A DNA stretch of 64,000 bases from Pempheris klunzingeri (GCF_042242105.1 NC_092022.1:13388001-13452000); one strand, 5' to 3'; counted from the stretch's first letter, positions 1 to 14,554 are shown. Numbers and translations are program-made. The notes: generated by a model not told the origin, from the letters alone.

Positions 1-3000
1 TGATACATTCTTACCCGGATTGCTCTTCATATACTGTGCTCTTCAGCACAGACCTCAAGCAGTGGCTGTCTACAGCCATGAAACTCTAACTCATGGTGAA
101 CTCTAGCTGACTGTAGAGTCATGTTACAGACTCGTCCGCTGACATCTGAAGCATCGCAAAAATGCCCATTTACATATACAAATTATGACGTTAAGATTGA
201 TGGCTAGGCACTACAGCATGCTTCTTGCTATTTTTTTTTGCTTCTTTGCAATTCCGATGTGGTAAAGTTTGTATGGCTGAGTGTTAAGGTTGTAAAATAC
301 ATTGATAGGGGATTGGTGAAGGGGAGTAACTCTTTGGCATAGTGTGGTCACACAGTGATTGAAAAATGGTCTTGTGTGGTCCCACTGGGTTAGGATGGAA
401 GAGTTAGTCAGAGGTTTATGAATGGCATGGAAGAGACATCTTTATGGCTCTGAGGCCCTCTTTAGCCGCTAGACAACACTAAACACCGGGAGAGCAAGGT
501 TCAGCAGACCGCCAGGAGCCCCAGTACATGACGTGTTCAGGTTTAAATGTGCATGTGTGTGCATGCTGCCTGCTCCATTGAGAGACTCCATCTGCACCTC
601 CCTGTACTTTGAGAAGAATGCATTTTGGAAGAGCAGCCATTGCTGAAAAGTTGGCAAATCTTCCAATCCCATTCTATGATTTCTAAGGGATAAAGTGACA
701 ACGTCGTGACTGTAATGTTATATCACAGAGAATCAAGCTTACGACTTTGTCTAATAAGAATGCTTTCTATGGCAAAGAGCAAGTGGAAAAACACAGCAGC
801 AATTACTGTGAAAGTTAAGCTTGGCCATAAATGCAGGCTGGAAATACTTACAGCAATGTTCAGTGTAACACGGTAAGCAGCTCCACCTACATTGCGTATA
901 CAGAGGTTATTGAAATCTCTTTGGGATCCATAATGAAATGATTATGAAATAGGCCCTATCTTTGAGTGAAGTGATGGAGCTATGACATCTTTTCCCAGTA
1001 AAGAGGCTCAGAGAGCAGCCACCTAACTCCAGTGACCTGCGTCTATTATAGAAGTGTCTGGCACGCTGGCAAGGTGTGTCTGCCAAGCTCTAACCACCCA
1101 AGAACAGTATTACACACATACACACACACACACACACACATACACTCAAAGAGCAGACAAGTAAAAGCTGACTTTCTGAAAATATAAGTGCTCCCCTAAT
1201 TTTGGGAACTCATACCTAAGACCGCAGATTGGAGTGAGACTGGGTCCCACATCATTTCCAGTCATTCAGGATCAATTAAGTGCTTCATTCCATTCTGCTG
1301 ATGTTTCCTTCACTCCACGTGGGATTCAATGGGGTTAGTAGCATGATGTGAAATTTCATAATGATGAAGACAAGAGCACAAAGCAGCACAAAGCAGACCG
1401 TTGTATTTGACTGCTGTGTGACATATTCTGCAAATTACTGAGCCTCTGCGGGGGTTGACTATTGTTTCTAAAATACATTCATATCAGCCCTTATCCCAAA
1501 GCACAAAGTCAGAATAATTGGGACGGATATGTCACTCATCATCCCGTATTTTTTTCCATTTCTCTTTTCTTTTCTTGTCCCACCATTGCAGTGTTTTCTG
1601 CCACGCCTCCCTTCATAGTCTTCAGCATATAGAATCCTCATGAGTGCTTGGCCCTGCCTTTCCCACCCGAGGAGAAGTACATCAAATAGTTAAGAAGAAC
1701 ACCAGACAGATGTGTTTGAATGGAACATCTGTCCAGACCTATCCCCGTGTCAAATGAGGTGCCAAGTACAATGAAACTCAAAGAAGGTTTTTGTCAGTGG
1801 ACTGAAATGAGAAAAAAAATCTTTTTATGTTATCACTTGGCTTTATGTGTCAGAGAAGGTCTCTCAATAGACAATTAGACACAAATTTCCAGTCAAAGGG
1901 CCGAATTTCCTGCACTCTGCCCCCGGATAACTTCAGCAAGAGTAGCTTTGGATGCTGTGTGAGTATTATTTGGCGTGTGCAAACACAATCCCTAGCCATC
2001 TTAAGGCCAGAAGTTTAGAGATTTTTGGAATACAAAGAAATGAGGTATTCAATATTACTTTGTACAAGGCTTTAGACTTAGAAGTGAATGATGACTCGAG
2101 GGACAACATTTCAACATTTGGAACTGTTCTGCTCAGACAGAAAACTTCCCGTCTCTCCAGTCCACTTGAATACAGCTGGCTTTTAAAAGGATGATTCTTG
2201 GTTATCTTGGCTCTTATTTTCATGTTTTTTTTGCCATCATTTATATTGGTTATGATAAAATGGTGCTCATCAGAGTCTACAGTCACTCTTGTGGGTCTTC
2301 ACAGTGGTGCTTGAAGCTGAATGCTAAGAGGCTTACAATGACAATGGTAACATACTATTCAAAATCACTATCAGAAGAAGGACCTCGGGCCCTTCAGAAA
2401 GTAGATACAGCTCCGGCCCTTCTTTTAGAGGGCTTCAGTGTTCTTAGCCCAGTCCAGTTTATTGTCAGTGTAGAGGTGCTCCCAGGTATGTGTAGTCCTT
2501 CAAAATGTCCACTTTGACCCTCTGGATGGAAACAGCGATTCGCTGGCCTTCCTCACATCCAGAGGGGCGTCCTCTTCAGGGCTCCACTGTTCCAAACACA
2601 AACAATATGAGGGAGGCGTCAACCTGCTTCCCGGTCAGCCTTTCAGCTTGACAAACGGGGTTTTAAGCTCTGGAGAAGTCAAAAAACATGAAACTCAAAG
2701 TACTTGCCAGCATGTACAGGTGGGCAGAGGTGCGGTTTAGCAGGTAAATGATGGCATTCTCTACTCCCAATCAGGCCTGGTAGATGAACTGGAGAGCACC
2801 CTGGAGTATTTCCTGAGTGGAGTCTCACTTGGAGACTTATTGGTTTCTGGACTCTGTTGATTTATATTGACCTTTTAATCTCACCAGTTTAGCGGGATTA
2901 GCCTCAGCTTTATGCCTAATACACTCCAAGATGTTCTCCATGTTGTCCCTTCCATCATGGCCAGTCTGTAATCTTCTGTAACTTGTTTTACCAGACATAT

Positions 3001-5149
3001 ATATCGTGAAGACATGTGTTTGAAGAGGCCCGGAACTAAATAAAGCTCTTTCCATGATGCTCCACAGCACCAAACAAATGACATCTGCCTTTTGTCCAAT
3101 CCAATAAACACTACATTTTCTTCATTTGTGTTTTATGGTTTGGAGATTCCTTTACCCCTCTGTGAGAGATCTTGTCACTGAAGGTCTTCTTGCCCATTGC
3201 TCTCTCAGTCCATACTTCTTTCTGTTCCCTTTTCACCTCTGCTCATGCTGCCCATTCTTCACCGTAGAGTTGTAACGACTTTAGCAGATGCTGTTTTGAA
3301 GTAGCAGATAGTAGCTACTGTGTGTCAGTGGATATATCCTGTGTGGTGGGTTTTTGTTTATGGCTGAAACTAAGCCCTCTAGACCAGTACCAGCCCTGCT
3401 GTCTGTCAGATATCAACTGCAAACCGCCACACGCAGAGGCATCGAGGAGCTTTAAGGACCATACCAGTGCTTTTGCACAAGCAGCCATGTAAATCCTATG
3501 GGCTTATAATCTACATTGCTGACACCCATTTCCCAACTCATGCAGTGGTGCTGTAATTTTTAAATTCTTTTTTCCTATCTTCCAAGGGCCCATTGTTTTC
3601 AGTTGATTTTAGTATGCTATCAGAATCAACTCACAGAGACTTAAGTTAAACTTGCTCAACGTAGCTGATGCATCATATTGAAACACAAATCTGCACAGTT
3701 ATGTTTCAATTTAGACTTTTAATAATAGTTTTTTTTTTAAAAGTTAAAAGAAAGTTAAAATTGCAGAATGGTGTGGGAGTCTTTCCTGGTGGTGGATTCA
3801 TGATTTGGATGAAGGTCTGACAACAGGGCTTTGCCATTCAGATGCTACATAACATTGCATACAAATGCTTTGATGTTAGACACTCAACATGGAATACAAA
3901 TAATTATAATTATTTATTTATACTTTCTACAAAATAACTGTTTTAGCGGATCACTCTTAACTAGAGTATACCAAGGAAGAAATTATGCAATTTGGCAAAA
4001 TATTAAAAAAAACTCAAGTATGGCTCCATGCTTTGGGAAATAACTGACAGTGTAAGCAGATAGTTGTTTTTTAGCTTTTACATGCAAAATCACTGGTATG
4101 GTCCTTGAATTTCTGCACAGACACATCAAGCTGATCTTGATTCCTTTTGATGTGGAGAGAACACAAAATGAAGGTGATGAAGAACGTAACATCGTAAAGG
4201 AACAAAAAAACATGGTAAACAAACAAAAGTCTGACATCCTAAATTATAATCTTTGTATCAGTCTGAAAGATGATTGGTGAAGGAACATTTTTCTCTGATT
4301 TCAGCATAACACTTGTGCAATATCAGAGTTTATTCTTCTGTTGTTTGGAAACATTCAAGAGTTATCTGAAGTACATGTTTCTAAAGTAGCAGTAACAAGT
4401 GCATCTAACCAAAGAGTTCAGAGGAATTCTTAATATTGATGCCTCTGTTTATATCAGTAATTCACGATGTCCGGGGTCTTTCCAGTAAACTCTGTGCTTT
4501 GCTTAGAGCTAAACAAATGACAAAAATGGTCTTGAGGCTTGGGCAAGGTAGATCTGGTGTGTGTCCCTCTTAATTGTGTATAAGTTTGCACTGGTATGTA
4601 TATGAATTATTTGTCCCTACTCACAATTCAGCAAAGTCCCTTGGTGGCTCCAGAACATGCTGGTGAGCTCATTTCCATTATATGTTGTGTGTTATGCTGG
4701 TATTTCCTATCTAATCCTCCTTGCAGACTCAGTCTGACACTGATTTCTTTTTGTCTAAGCATACCAAAAGACAGCTCAGGACAAAGGAACGTGCCTAAAA
4801 GCTCATAAAACCTTTGGATCAAACATACTGTTCATTTTCAATATGTTTGTGTGAGTGACGAAAGCCATTCTGGATCCTCATGTCTAACTCTTGTGCAATG
4901 CTATTCGTTACCAGGCTCATCACTTGATTTACTTTTCACTTTTTGATGATTTTACCATCATCACACAAACAAAGGAGATGTTGAATGTCAGAATTGTTGT
5001 ATTAAAATATAAACCTGGCGATTATCCACAAATTTCATGAAAAGATCAAATGTGTGTTACTGCATCTCTACTCTCTAAATACTCCATATCAGCCCTACCC
5101 TATTTGTGGATCTGAAGATGTAATTCTTGAAAAAAGCAAGTTGGACTTA
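1..5149. other. Non-coding intergenic DNA, left edge
   Basis: No gene can be supported here. The open frames are short (at most about 108 codons), overlap on both strands, lack splice context and resemble no family I know. A short CA microsatellite lies at about 1111-1145. The rest is AT-rich single-copy-looking sequence with scattered homopolymer runs. In other vertebrates the flank of NGF away from TSPAN2 is also gene-poor, so this is probably distal upstream sequence of ngf. Confidence 0.6.
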
Positions 5150-5218
5150 GAGGAGTCACAGGATTGAACCACCGATCTGCCATGATGGACAACCCACCTC
5201 TGAGCCACCGCTGCCCCG
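5125..5218 (-). mobile_element. tRNA-derived SINE head fragment
   Basis: Read on the minus strand, the segment opens with a GGGGCAGCGGTGGCTCAGAG-type head. It contains an RNA polymerase III A box (TGGCTCAGAGG, complement of 5197-5207) and a B box (GGTTCAATCC, complement of 5161-5170) at tRNA-like spacing. The order of head, GGGTTGTCC, GGTTCAATCC and CTCCTC matches a teleost repeat I know, whose consensus reads 'gcagctgtggctcagaggtag'. Several mismatches and the lack of a clear tail indicate an old, truncated copy. A genuine tRNA is unlikely because no acceptor-stem pairing is visible. Confidence 0.7.
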
Positions 5219-8200
5219 TCTCATTATAGATTTCTCTGGGTTTGAACATTGTTGGAAACATTTGGGATAATATAAGTACACAGCCTCAACCAAATATGCG
5301 ACAAAGGTCAAGTTGTTTTTAGAAATTTTAATGTGGAAATGGCTTTGAAGCAACAGGGTGGTTTACATATAAAATGCATTATACACAAAAAACAACATCA
5401 TTGAAAGTAATCTGGGATTTTGCAGAATCGTCCAATATCGATGCTATTTTCTGTTGATAGGTTTGGTAGGAAAGTCTTTGCGTATAACATTAGAAATAGA
5501 CGCAGAAGCAACTAACACTATGCTTCATTAGCTACTCTCCTTAAAGGCGCACCACTGTTTCTAGACTGTTTTGTAACAAAAACATCTGCTGCTTAGATCT
5601 TCACGTCACTCTCAATGTCATTCCCGCGCCTATGCTCATCTTCTGCATATCACCAATACAGGATTGCACTGGGAGTTACTGTGAGGTATTGCAGGACCTT
5701 TTGTTTTCAAAGCAAACACATAAATGAAAAAGCAATATCTTTATATGTTACACATGTATTTAGATACAGACATCTGTAAGCTGTTCAAGAGCCCAAGCAA
5801 TACTGCTGTCTATAAACATGGGTAAAAGCCATTGATTGCCTAGTACTCATTCAAAGTTAGAGCACCTTGGATGTGATTCAAAAGCGAATGGAGCTGGAAT
5901 TTCACACCACATGTCTTCACAGACTGGGACTGTTTTGACTGTGGGTTTGAGGTGTGGGGGGTCATGCCTACAGGTCTGTGGGGGTGGTCTAATGGAGATT
6001 GTTAGAGTGTGATCTCTAATAAGCATACTAACCTTATTTTTCCTCATTTGCATTCCTCCTACGTACAGTAATCACCCTGAGGGTTCTCACACAGCTTTCA
6101 ACTGGCTGTAAAACAATTCAGATTAGTCAGAGGTGGAAACACCCATCCATGATGTCAAAAGATTGTCATAAAATACTGTTATATTTGTTAGCCATAAACG
6201 ATTTCCCAAATCTGGAAGTTTCCAGTGCTGTGAGGGAGGTCCTTCTTCGCGTAATTTGTGATCTCTGGTGCACAGTAATGTATCAGTGTACTCTTCATGG
6301 TCGTATTATCATGATGCCCAATTTTTGTAGCAGTCTTAGTGTCTCTTGTCGTAATGTCAGATGCTGTAAACCTCTACTACAAAGTGAAGGAGAGCACAGT
6401 AATGTATGTCAGACTCTAAAACTCCACACTTGTAATGCAGCATCTCAATGTCAACATGCTGAAGACGGAAACATTAAATCTATTTTATTCCAACATAAGG
6501 AAACACAAATTCTCACTATACAAGTTGTGTTTGGACTTGTGAATGTGTGTAGTATATGCCAGAGTGTACATGGTGACCTGCTTTAACCCTTTAAAAGACT
6601 CTCTGTGGGGTTTCTAAGGAGCAAAGCCAAGCCAGCTGCTGCTTTGTTCCTCTCCCAGGTGTCTGTTTTAACTCACCCTTCCGAATGTACTCTGCCTTGC
6701 TTCCTTCCTTCTCCTCCTCACCCTTTACAATTTACCCAAACGCGCTGCCTCAGTCCTCTCTGCTCTTCAACTCTCCAGAACTCCAACTTTGCTTCTTCCC
6801 TACAAACATGCTTTTTGAAAACCCTGATGTGTGATTCCATGTGTTAAACCTTTAACAAATTTGCTAGCAGTGTTTAGTATCTGTCATCAGCTAGCTTCAG
6901 TATCACTGATCGCACAAAAGGCGTGCCCATATTATAACTGCATGAAGATAAAATAGTGACTGGATAAGTGGCGCCAACACAGACACTGTTTACCTTGGAT
7001 GTGAATGACTCTGCTGGCTCAGCACTGTCATAACTATGTCATAAAGGTTTAACATAAATTAAAGTTCCAAATGTAATATTTGTACATTTTTTTTCACGCT
7101 GTTATTATATTTGACTATCTAATCATATCTCTTGAGGTCAAAGAAGTGATTAATGACACTGGATTGGATTTTTACAATGTACCATCATTTAAGGTCTGTA
7201 ATGTCTTGTTGCCAGGTTACATCACTCTGTAATGCCAGGCTACATCACTTTGATCAATTTATCTTTAAATTAGGTGATTATTGTTTTATTGTTAAATTAT
7301 CATAACAGATTAACCAAATGTCACTTAATCTCAACAGTCATAAACATTAATGCAGTTTACTTCCTGTTCATGTGAGTTTTGGTGACCCTTCTAAACCGGC
7401 CTAATGCACACTCCTTTAAACTGTTGTCACGTTGGTCACCAGGAGGCTTTTATGACCCTTGGCAGCAGACAATGATTCATATGTGATAGACATTGTCTAT
7501 TTTGTGTAATCAGCTTTACTGAAATACTGAAAAAATAAGCAGTCTTAGAAAGTGAGTGACAAAAAAGTGAGAAAAATACGTCATGAGCAACAAAAAAGCA
7601 TTTTTCAGATGTGGAGTACGTAACATTTGCTGTTTTCACCAAGCTGTTGAAGTGACAGCTTTTTGTTATGCAGACATATGTGACTTTTAAATAAACATGC
7701 CTTAGAGCTGTATTCAGACATGACAGGCAGAGCCACAAGCTCTTGTGGTATTTGATACTTGCTGCTCCATCACTAGTTGAAAAGTTTAATGAAATGAAGG
7801 AAGAGAGTGGTTCCTGTTTTTTTCCACAGGTTGCATCAGGACTGGATTTTAACGGGTTCTTTTTAATGGCTAAATTCTTCACTATGTCAACCAGCTAGTC
7901 TATCTGTCCTGCACTGATCAGTGTGGAATACACGAGGAGATAAATTGTGACATGAATAAGGATATCTGTAATGTGACATTAACATGTTTGCGTGAATGTT
8001 TGTTGGCAACAGTATAAAATACCTGCTTATGCTTGCATTCATAAAGTGACAATCCCAACAAGCATGTAGTGAAAGTGAATGGGAAAAATGTTTAGACAAA
8101 TTGAGAAGAAATAATAATCTGTGTAGTCTCATGTGCAGACATCAGAGGACTTGTTCTGATATGTGCTGAAGTAGGATGTGAGTCATAGAACTTTCACATT

Positions 8201-10920
8201 TGGGGAAAAAAAGTGGTGGCTTTTGAGAATGTGGCTCACGTGTATGGAATTGTACAAAGGGGGGAAATTATTACTGGAAATAAAATAGATCAGGGGTGTT
8301 TGTGGGAAGAACTGATGGAAATTGGATTTTGTCAAAAATTACGTGTTTCCTTATGCTATCTTGGCCATGACTGTATGAAAGCTGCTGGACAGTTGACCAC
8401 AAAACAGATTTTGTTATGTGGGTGAGGATGCGGGCCAAGTGATTTCCTGTTCATAGCTGGTTCCATTTTTTTGCATGTGCTCCACATGGCACTATATGCA
8501 GCTCCTTGCACCCTAGGTTGGCTCCCAGATTTATGCGATTTTAAGAAAACCATTACTGGCTCCTGTCTGTGACTGCTGTTATCAGGCTGTGTTGGTTATA
8601 TACTGTATGCACTTGAGAAGAATATTCAACCGCAATAGTGTGCCTTGAGGCAGAGTGCCTACATTTCTATGAGTTGTGAACTGTGAAGCAACAGACCCTG
8701 AGGCCAGGGCTCCATTACAGGGCACAATGCCCTCTGTGTGTGAGAAACAGCCGGCCACTAAACAACTTTGCAATACAGTTGGGTTATTCGGACACTGCTG
8801 ACTATTAATCTGTAGTCACATAATGGCTATGATGCTGGCAAATTATTTAGAGCAGACATCACAACAGTCATATATGAAATGTCCAACAGACCTTTTTCTT
8901 GTTTTATCGATTTTTCCAAATCAAAAAGAACTTTAAAAGACACTCCATGCCCAGTGGATATATCTTAAATCATAAGAAAAAAATTAAAAGCAGAAAAGGT
9001 TAGAGGTAAGACGATGTTTTGTGTTGACATAACTTCAACTAAAAAAATAGTGATTGTTATGGTCATATGACATAAGAAGAAGTCCATATCAGAGTTCAGC
9101 TGCAGGAAATGATCTTAAGAAATGCTCTCATCCCTTTACTTTGGCATGGACCCAGATGCGAAATCAACACAAGATGTGGGTAGATTCAACATTTTGCCAT
9201 AATCTCTGGGAACGGGATCCAGTAGAAGCGGGGCATGTCACAGAAACAATGGTGAGAGAGGGTAAAGGTTAATACACTTACTTACCAAGCACACAGAACT
9301 ACAGCAACAGACACAGGCACACATAAACACACACAAGGACTATGGGTTTAATGAAGTGCTCGGTTTCCACTGGAAGGAGATTAGAGTTGGAGGGCAAACT
9401 GTGGGAACAACTGAAAAACTATTCAGCTAATAAAAAACATCTTGATATTATGTGAGTCAATGATGTACAGTATGTTTCTCTATAGGTTCAGGTATGCTTC
9501 GCTGTTGCTCTCAGTCCATCTGTACATACTGTGCATGGTGCACGGGGCGTATATGTGTGAGTCTGGCTGTTTGCTAGCCTGTGTACACCGCATGGTGGGA
9601 CAATAGCGGGATTCTGCCCAGCGAGGCCGTGGGAGGAAGGGGACAGAAGAGTCAATGAGTGAAGAGGCTTCTGGGATGCGTCAGCGCAAGGCCATGATGA
9701 GGGTGTAGGAGGACGAGCCCTCTAACTCAACAATGCGCAGAGGAAAAGCCTTTCAGTCGCCTCACAGGAAGACACGCATACAACCATAGGCACACACAGT
9801 CAACAAAGGTGCAGGTGAAATTAAGCCATTCATCCACCTTCCCCATGACATATGGATAACTGGGCCAGAAAGCCTCAATCAATGACTGATTCTTTGGCGT
9901 AGGTTTTCATTGGCCATTTAGGAAAAGAAAGAATGAATGCTATGGGAAATGTCAGAGGAGAGATGCGTCATCAATTATTGAGTAGAGTCTGACCAGCCTC
10001 ATGTAAAAAAGAAAGCGGTACGTAATTCAGAGTGCTTTGTGTGCGATCTTATATGCCCATTACGTACTGAGAAAATGGGGATAACAGAGAGGCATGTCAG
10101 AGGTCATGTAGTAGGGTAATGAAGGAGTTTCATAATAGGTGTGTGCTTGTACACCTATTCTGCAGGAACATTTTGCTCAAATCACATCCTTTACAAATGT
10201 GCATAGTGTAGAAATTATGTAACCATGCTGGAAAACAATCATTATTTGTTCTTTCAAATGCAGTCTGTTATTCATTTTAAGGACAGAACAAAAGAAAGTG
10301 ATCATTAGGGTGATTAGAAACCTTTTCCAACCATGATGATGCAAGTGATACACAAAATGTCATCAGCTTCACTTCATTCAGTTAAAGACAAGAGGTAAAG
10401 ACAACCAAAATTAAAGCGGTGATTCACTCAAATAAAAAAAAAACTAATTCTCACCTCAAGTTGGATCTTGTCATACAGGCACAGGTTCGCCCCCCCCCCC
10501 ACCCAGTTTTGAAATGCAGTAAATGAGATTTTTACTGAAATATCATTGTGGTACTCAAAAAGAACGACAGAAACATATTTTCCAGAAACAGTGTCACTGT
10601 AGCTCTGCACTATAGCTATAAAACAGGAACAGAAACTGGGAATACTGGACAGAAGTCAAGAGGCTGTTAATGATTTTTTAAAAAACGATACTTTCAGTGC
10701 TTTGAGGAGCCTTAACATTCAAAACCGAAACGTCAGGTTTTTTGTTGTTTGGGTGAACAACTGAACCTTTAAGTTACCTTTGACTTGATATCCTATAACC
10801 TCAATGACTGGAGATCTTAATAAATGCACCAGCACACATAGATAGACACATGACGCTGAAGTTCAGAGAAATATGACATCAGAATGATTGAGATGAATGG
10901 AGATGTGTGCTTCAACAAGT

Positions 10921-10950
10921 GTGTGAGTGTGTGTGTGTGTGTGTGTGTGT
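10921..10950. repeat. (GT)n microsatellite
   Basis: An almost pure GT tract of about 30 bp, with one GA interruption near its start. Confidence 0.9.
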
Positions 10951-11781
10951 CTGTTTCAGCAGGCATGTGTGGCCCTGAACAGCATCTTAGTGCCAGAAAG
11001 AAACCTGTCGAACTGCTTCCCTCATATCAAAGATTAGCCTGGTGATTGGGTGGGGGTGGGGTGTGGTGGGGGGGTCAGAACAAGACTTAAAGTCTTTGCA
11101 GGGAATTCAATGGAATTTATAGAGCTATAAATTGAAGTCCACAGATTAGGGCTGAATTGTGACTCATCCCAGTTATTATAACACACACATGCACAGACGC
11201 GCACACACACGTGCACATTCACTGTAATAATGATTAATTGCACATTTTACAGCACCAAACCCTGACAAAACCACAACCAGGCTTATTTTCATGTCTATGG
11301 AGAGGGTGTGTTAAATTTATTATTTAGAGATCTAGATAAACACGATTGCACAGTTATATCTCATTGATATACATAACTGAAACTGAGTGACCACAAAATT
11401 AAACTAGGACATAGAGGTTCAGTAACTTTCAGCCTTTCCACTTAAACTTAGACAAATTGCCTACGGTTAAGAAACCTGATCAACAGTGCAGTTTTTAAAT
11501 CACCCGTATTTAGGTCTTGGCCTAAAACAAGGTCACACTCGTGCACACAGATCCTCTGAAGCAGTCCCAGCATCAAAATGCCTGAAATATGAGGATATTG
11601 GTGCACTCTTGACCTCCTCTCCACCGTCCCAGCCCAAAGTGCTCACCCCTCCTCAGAATTTCTCACCCTCAAACAATCTGAGAGTGGGGTGCAGGGTCAG
11701 AGTTCACTGACTGGGGTTTCCCCTTTCAGACTCAGTCTTGATAACAAGGGCCAAGGCAGTTCTGACAGTGACATAAGCTTG

Positions 11782-11809
11782 TACACACACACACACACAC
11801 ACACACACA
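11782..11809. repeat. (CA)n microsatellite
   Basis: An uninterrupted AC/CA tract of about 28 bp. Confidence 0.9.
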
Positions 11810-13084
11810 TCAGGAAATGTCACACACTGAACCTCGAAAAAGAGCCACACCAGCTTTAGGGAAATGCCCACTTGAGTTTGAACTCATCAGTCGGGGTCTT
11901 GAGCAGCGCGAAACCCCTCCAATTTTTCACCTGTTATTTCTTCCAGGGAACCTTTTGCACCCAATAAAGTTTTCTCATTAACACTGAAACAACATCAGTT
12001 TTTCAACTCAAAGTAAAGGAATTTAAATTTTCCAAGAAGGAGGAGAAAGGGATGACACTGACATACAATCCCTCTTTTCTCTCATTTTTCTCTGTCTTTT
12101 TTTTCCCCTCTCTCTGTCTGTCGTGGCAGAAGGGTGGGATGTCTGTCTGCTCAGTGCCAGGGGCTCTGACAACGATACGGTTCAGGTCAGAGAGAAGCAG
12201 TGAAAGAGAGAAACACATAGAACCAGAAAGAGTGTGAGAAGGCAACACGGAGAGACGGGAAAATAAAGATGCATAAACAAGACAGGGTTAGAAATGTCAG
12301 AGAAGGACTGTTGTGACATTGGAGCCTGGAGGCCCTGCTGAATTCAGGGTGTGGCTGATCTCTACCAAGGGTGAGGGGATATCATAGTTACATGGTTTGA
12401 CTCTATTTCCCATTTTCTCTCCATTTGCCATCGACAGGTAGCAGGGATGAATTCCTGGTTGCAACAGACCATCAAAGTTCTATTCTTGTAAGCCCATCTA
12501 TTTCATTGGACTGTACATATCTATAGTGTTTGAATTGCAAAAGATATATTTGCGATATGAGCTTTAGGAAAATGGCAGTGTACCACATTTCTGAAATGGT
12601 CAATGAGATGTTTAACTGAGCTTGCCTACCTGCCTTACCACACGCACGGCCGAGACACGTTGCACATTGCGTGCATATCCGAGGGTATCTGTGCAAAGAA
12701 AGCAATGACTCAGGTGTGGAATAACAATGACAATCTTGGGAAGCTTTCACTGCACAGGGCAAAGCCTGACCTCATTATTGGGTGACGTCAAGTCTGAAAT
12801 GAAAAGTTGAATCATCCCTGGATGAAATAGTATTTCCACCGATTTGCGTAAAAGAGACTGTGAATGGAATGACAGCAGTTTGGTGTAAATTATGAGCAGC
12901 TGTGTTTTTTTGTTTTTTTTACATGAGTGTGGAATACGTAGGCACTAGGACCTGCAGTGAGCCACACAGGAGGGAGGGAGCAGCTTTGGGACTCCTCTTA
13001 CTAAACTTTTAGAACAATCATTTTCCCAAAGAGTGTGGGAGGGAGACAGACAGAAGTGGATGGCCCGAGATCTGGATTCACAGC

Positions 13085-13222
13085 TTTAAAAGCAGGAGCG
13101 GGATTTGGAGCTTGGGATAATTCTGCCATTGGCCTGGAGAGAGTGAGGTGGAATATAGCAGAGTTTAACTGGAAGTTGTCACTCACTGAGGAGAGCATTA
13201 AGAAGGAGCATTAACAGGGTGG
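13085..13222 (+). promoter_or_regulatory. Candidate TATA-like element and untranslated exon ending in a strong donor
   Basis: A TTTAAAAG element at about 13086-13093 is followed, about 130 bp downstream, by GGTG|GTGAGTC near 13221, a good splice donor. The sequence just upstream (about 12970-13000) has a GGGAGCAGCTTT run that resembles, from memory, part of mammalian NGF 5' untranslated sequence. The coding exon of ngf begins just after an acceptor at 32,326-32,327, so at least one upstream untranslated exon must exist somewhere. This is one candidate. The assignment is inference only, and short matches of this kind occur by chance. Confidence 0.2.
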
Positions 13223-13539
13223 TGAGTCCTACCTTGGCCTTTTAAAACTTTTAATTATACATGGTGTTAATGTGTGGGGCGTGTGTGCATAAAGGACAGA
13301 GAAACAGAGAAGGGAGAGATCTCTCTCAAAAGATTTTCTTCATACCTGCCAATAAGTGAAAGTGGAGCTTCTGAATTGAGATTAAGCTCAGCAGCAACCA
13401 GTTAGTCCTCTGTTGGGGGGAGAAAATTTCAGCTGACTACCACAGGCATGAGGTACTGAGACAGTTGGATGATACATTTTTAATTAAAAGTTTCAACGTC
13501 TTCAGTCAGATACGGCATTTTTCCAATTATATATGGATG

Positions 13540-13745
13540 GAGAGAGGGAAATGGAGAGGAGAGGGTGTAGAGAGAGAGAGAATAGAGGTGAGGATTAGAA
13601 AAAAAAGGGGTTCTCCAAACCTCAATGGGAACCAGTTCACTGTTCAGAAAACTCCTGGGACATCAGGTTACCTTCTCTCTCTCTCTCCCTTTTTTCTGTC
13701 TGTCTCTCTCTCCCCCCTCTTTTTCTATCTGTCTTTCTACTCATG
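13540..13745. repeat. Purine-rich then pyrimidine-rich low-complexity pair
   Basis: A GA-rich block (about 13540-13595) is followed by a CT-rich block (about 13672-13740). The blocks are roughly complementary and could fold as an imperfect hairpin. No coding content is seen. Confidence 0.6.
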
Positions 13746-14235
13746 TTACACAACCCTTAAAGGACTTGTAGATTCTGATGAGCTCCAATGTCCAACATGA
13801 AGCATGTTGTGTTGAGGTTATCCTTATGTCGGGGTGGGGCCTGGGGTTTGTATGGGTGTTTCAGCTGATTAATTTTTTATACTCTGATATGTATATTTGT
13901 ATGTGCGCGTGTCTGTGTGCTAAACACAGACCTCATGTTTGCCACTCCTACCAGGGAATTCCTTTCGGGCTTTGACAGGGGAGGAATGTCACTGTGAACC
14001 AACATTTACACACACAAACAAACATCCAACAGTGTCCTATAGGTGCAGTAACTTGATCAGACAATCGAGACCTGTTGTGTTATTTTAATCTAGTTTAAAT
14101 CTGATCACGATATAGAAAAAATATCGGTGATGCTTGATTAGGGATTAATAAATATCTAAAGGGTTTGACAATTCATCTCATATTGTTTGGCGCACAAACA
14201 CACACACATCAATACATTGTCTGCATCTACAGCAT

Positions 14236-14270
14236 TGTGTGCGTGTGTGTGTGTGTGTGTGTGTGCGCGC
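14236..14270. repeat. (GT)n microsatellite
   Basis: A GT tract of about 35 bp, with GC interruptions at both ends. Confidence 0.9.
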
Positions 14271-14554
14271 ATATGTAAAGAAAACGTATCAAAACTTTCA
14301 GCGTATGCCAACAAGCAAAGCTCTCCCAAGCAAAAGGTGCTCCAATCAGCGCAAACATTTTCTAAATTGTTTTACGAGCTCCAGTGTGCCGGAGGGGAGC
14401 TGAGTGTGTTCTCATCACCTCTCCGTTGGACCTCCACAGAGGAAGTGGAAAGAAAAAGCTGCAGCAGCGTGGTTATATATCTTAGATGACATCTCAACAG
14501 ATACTGTTCCTTGTCCATGCGGTTTAGAGGATAACTCAGAGCACACTCTCTCAA

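Larger units (their letters stand above)
5221..12940. other. Non-coding intergenic DNA
   Basis: No gene is supportable. The longest frames, 6149-6586 (+) and 7436-7882 (-), have no recognisable domain and no splice-site support. Simple repeats include a C10-11 run near 10489-10500, a GT tract at 10921-10950 and a CA tract at 11782-11809. The remainder is AT-rich. Confidence 0.55.

Noticed and set aside
5125..5218. Possible tRNA gene
   Set aside because: A and B boxes are present, but acceptor-stem pairing is missing and the sequence fits a known type of SINE head.
6149..6586. 145-codon open frame on the + strand
   Set aside because: No domain, no recognisable family, atypical composition, and no splice or promoter support; frames of this length occur by chance.
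7436..7882. 148-codon open frame on the - strand
   Set aside because: Low-complexity composition with no family resemblance or supporting signals.
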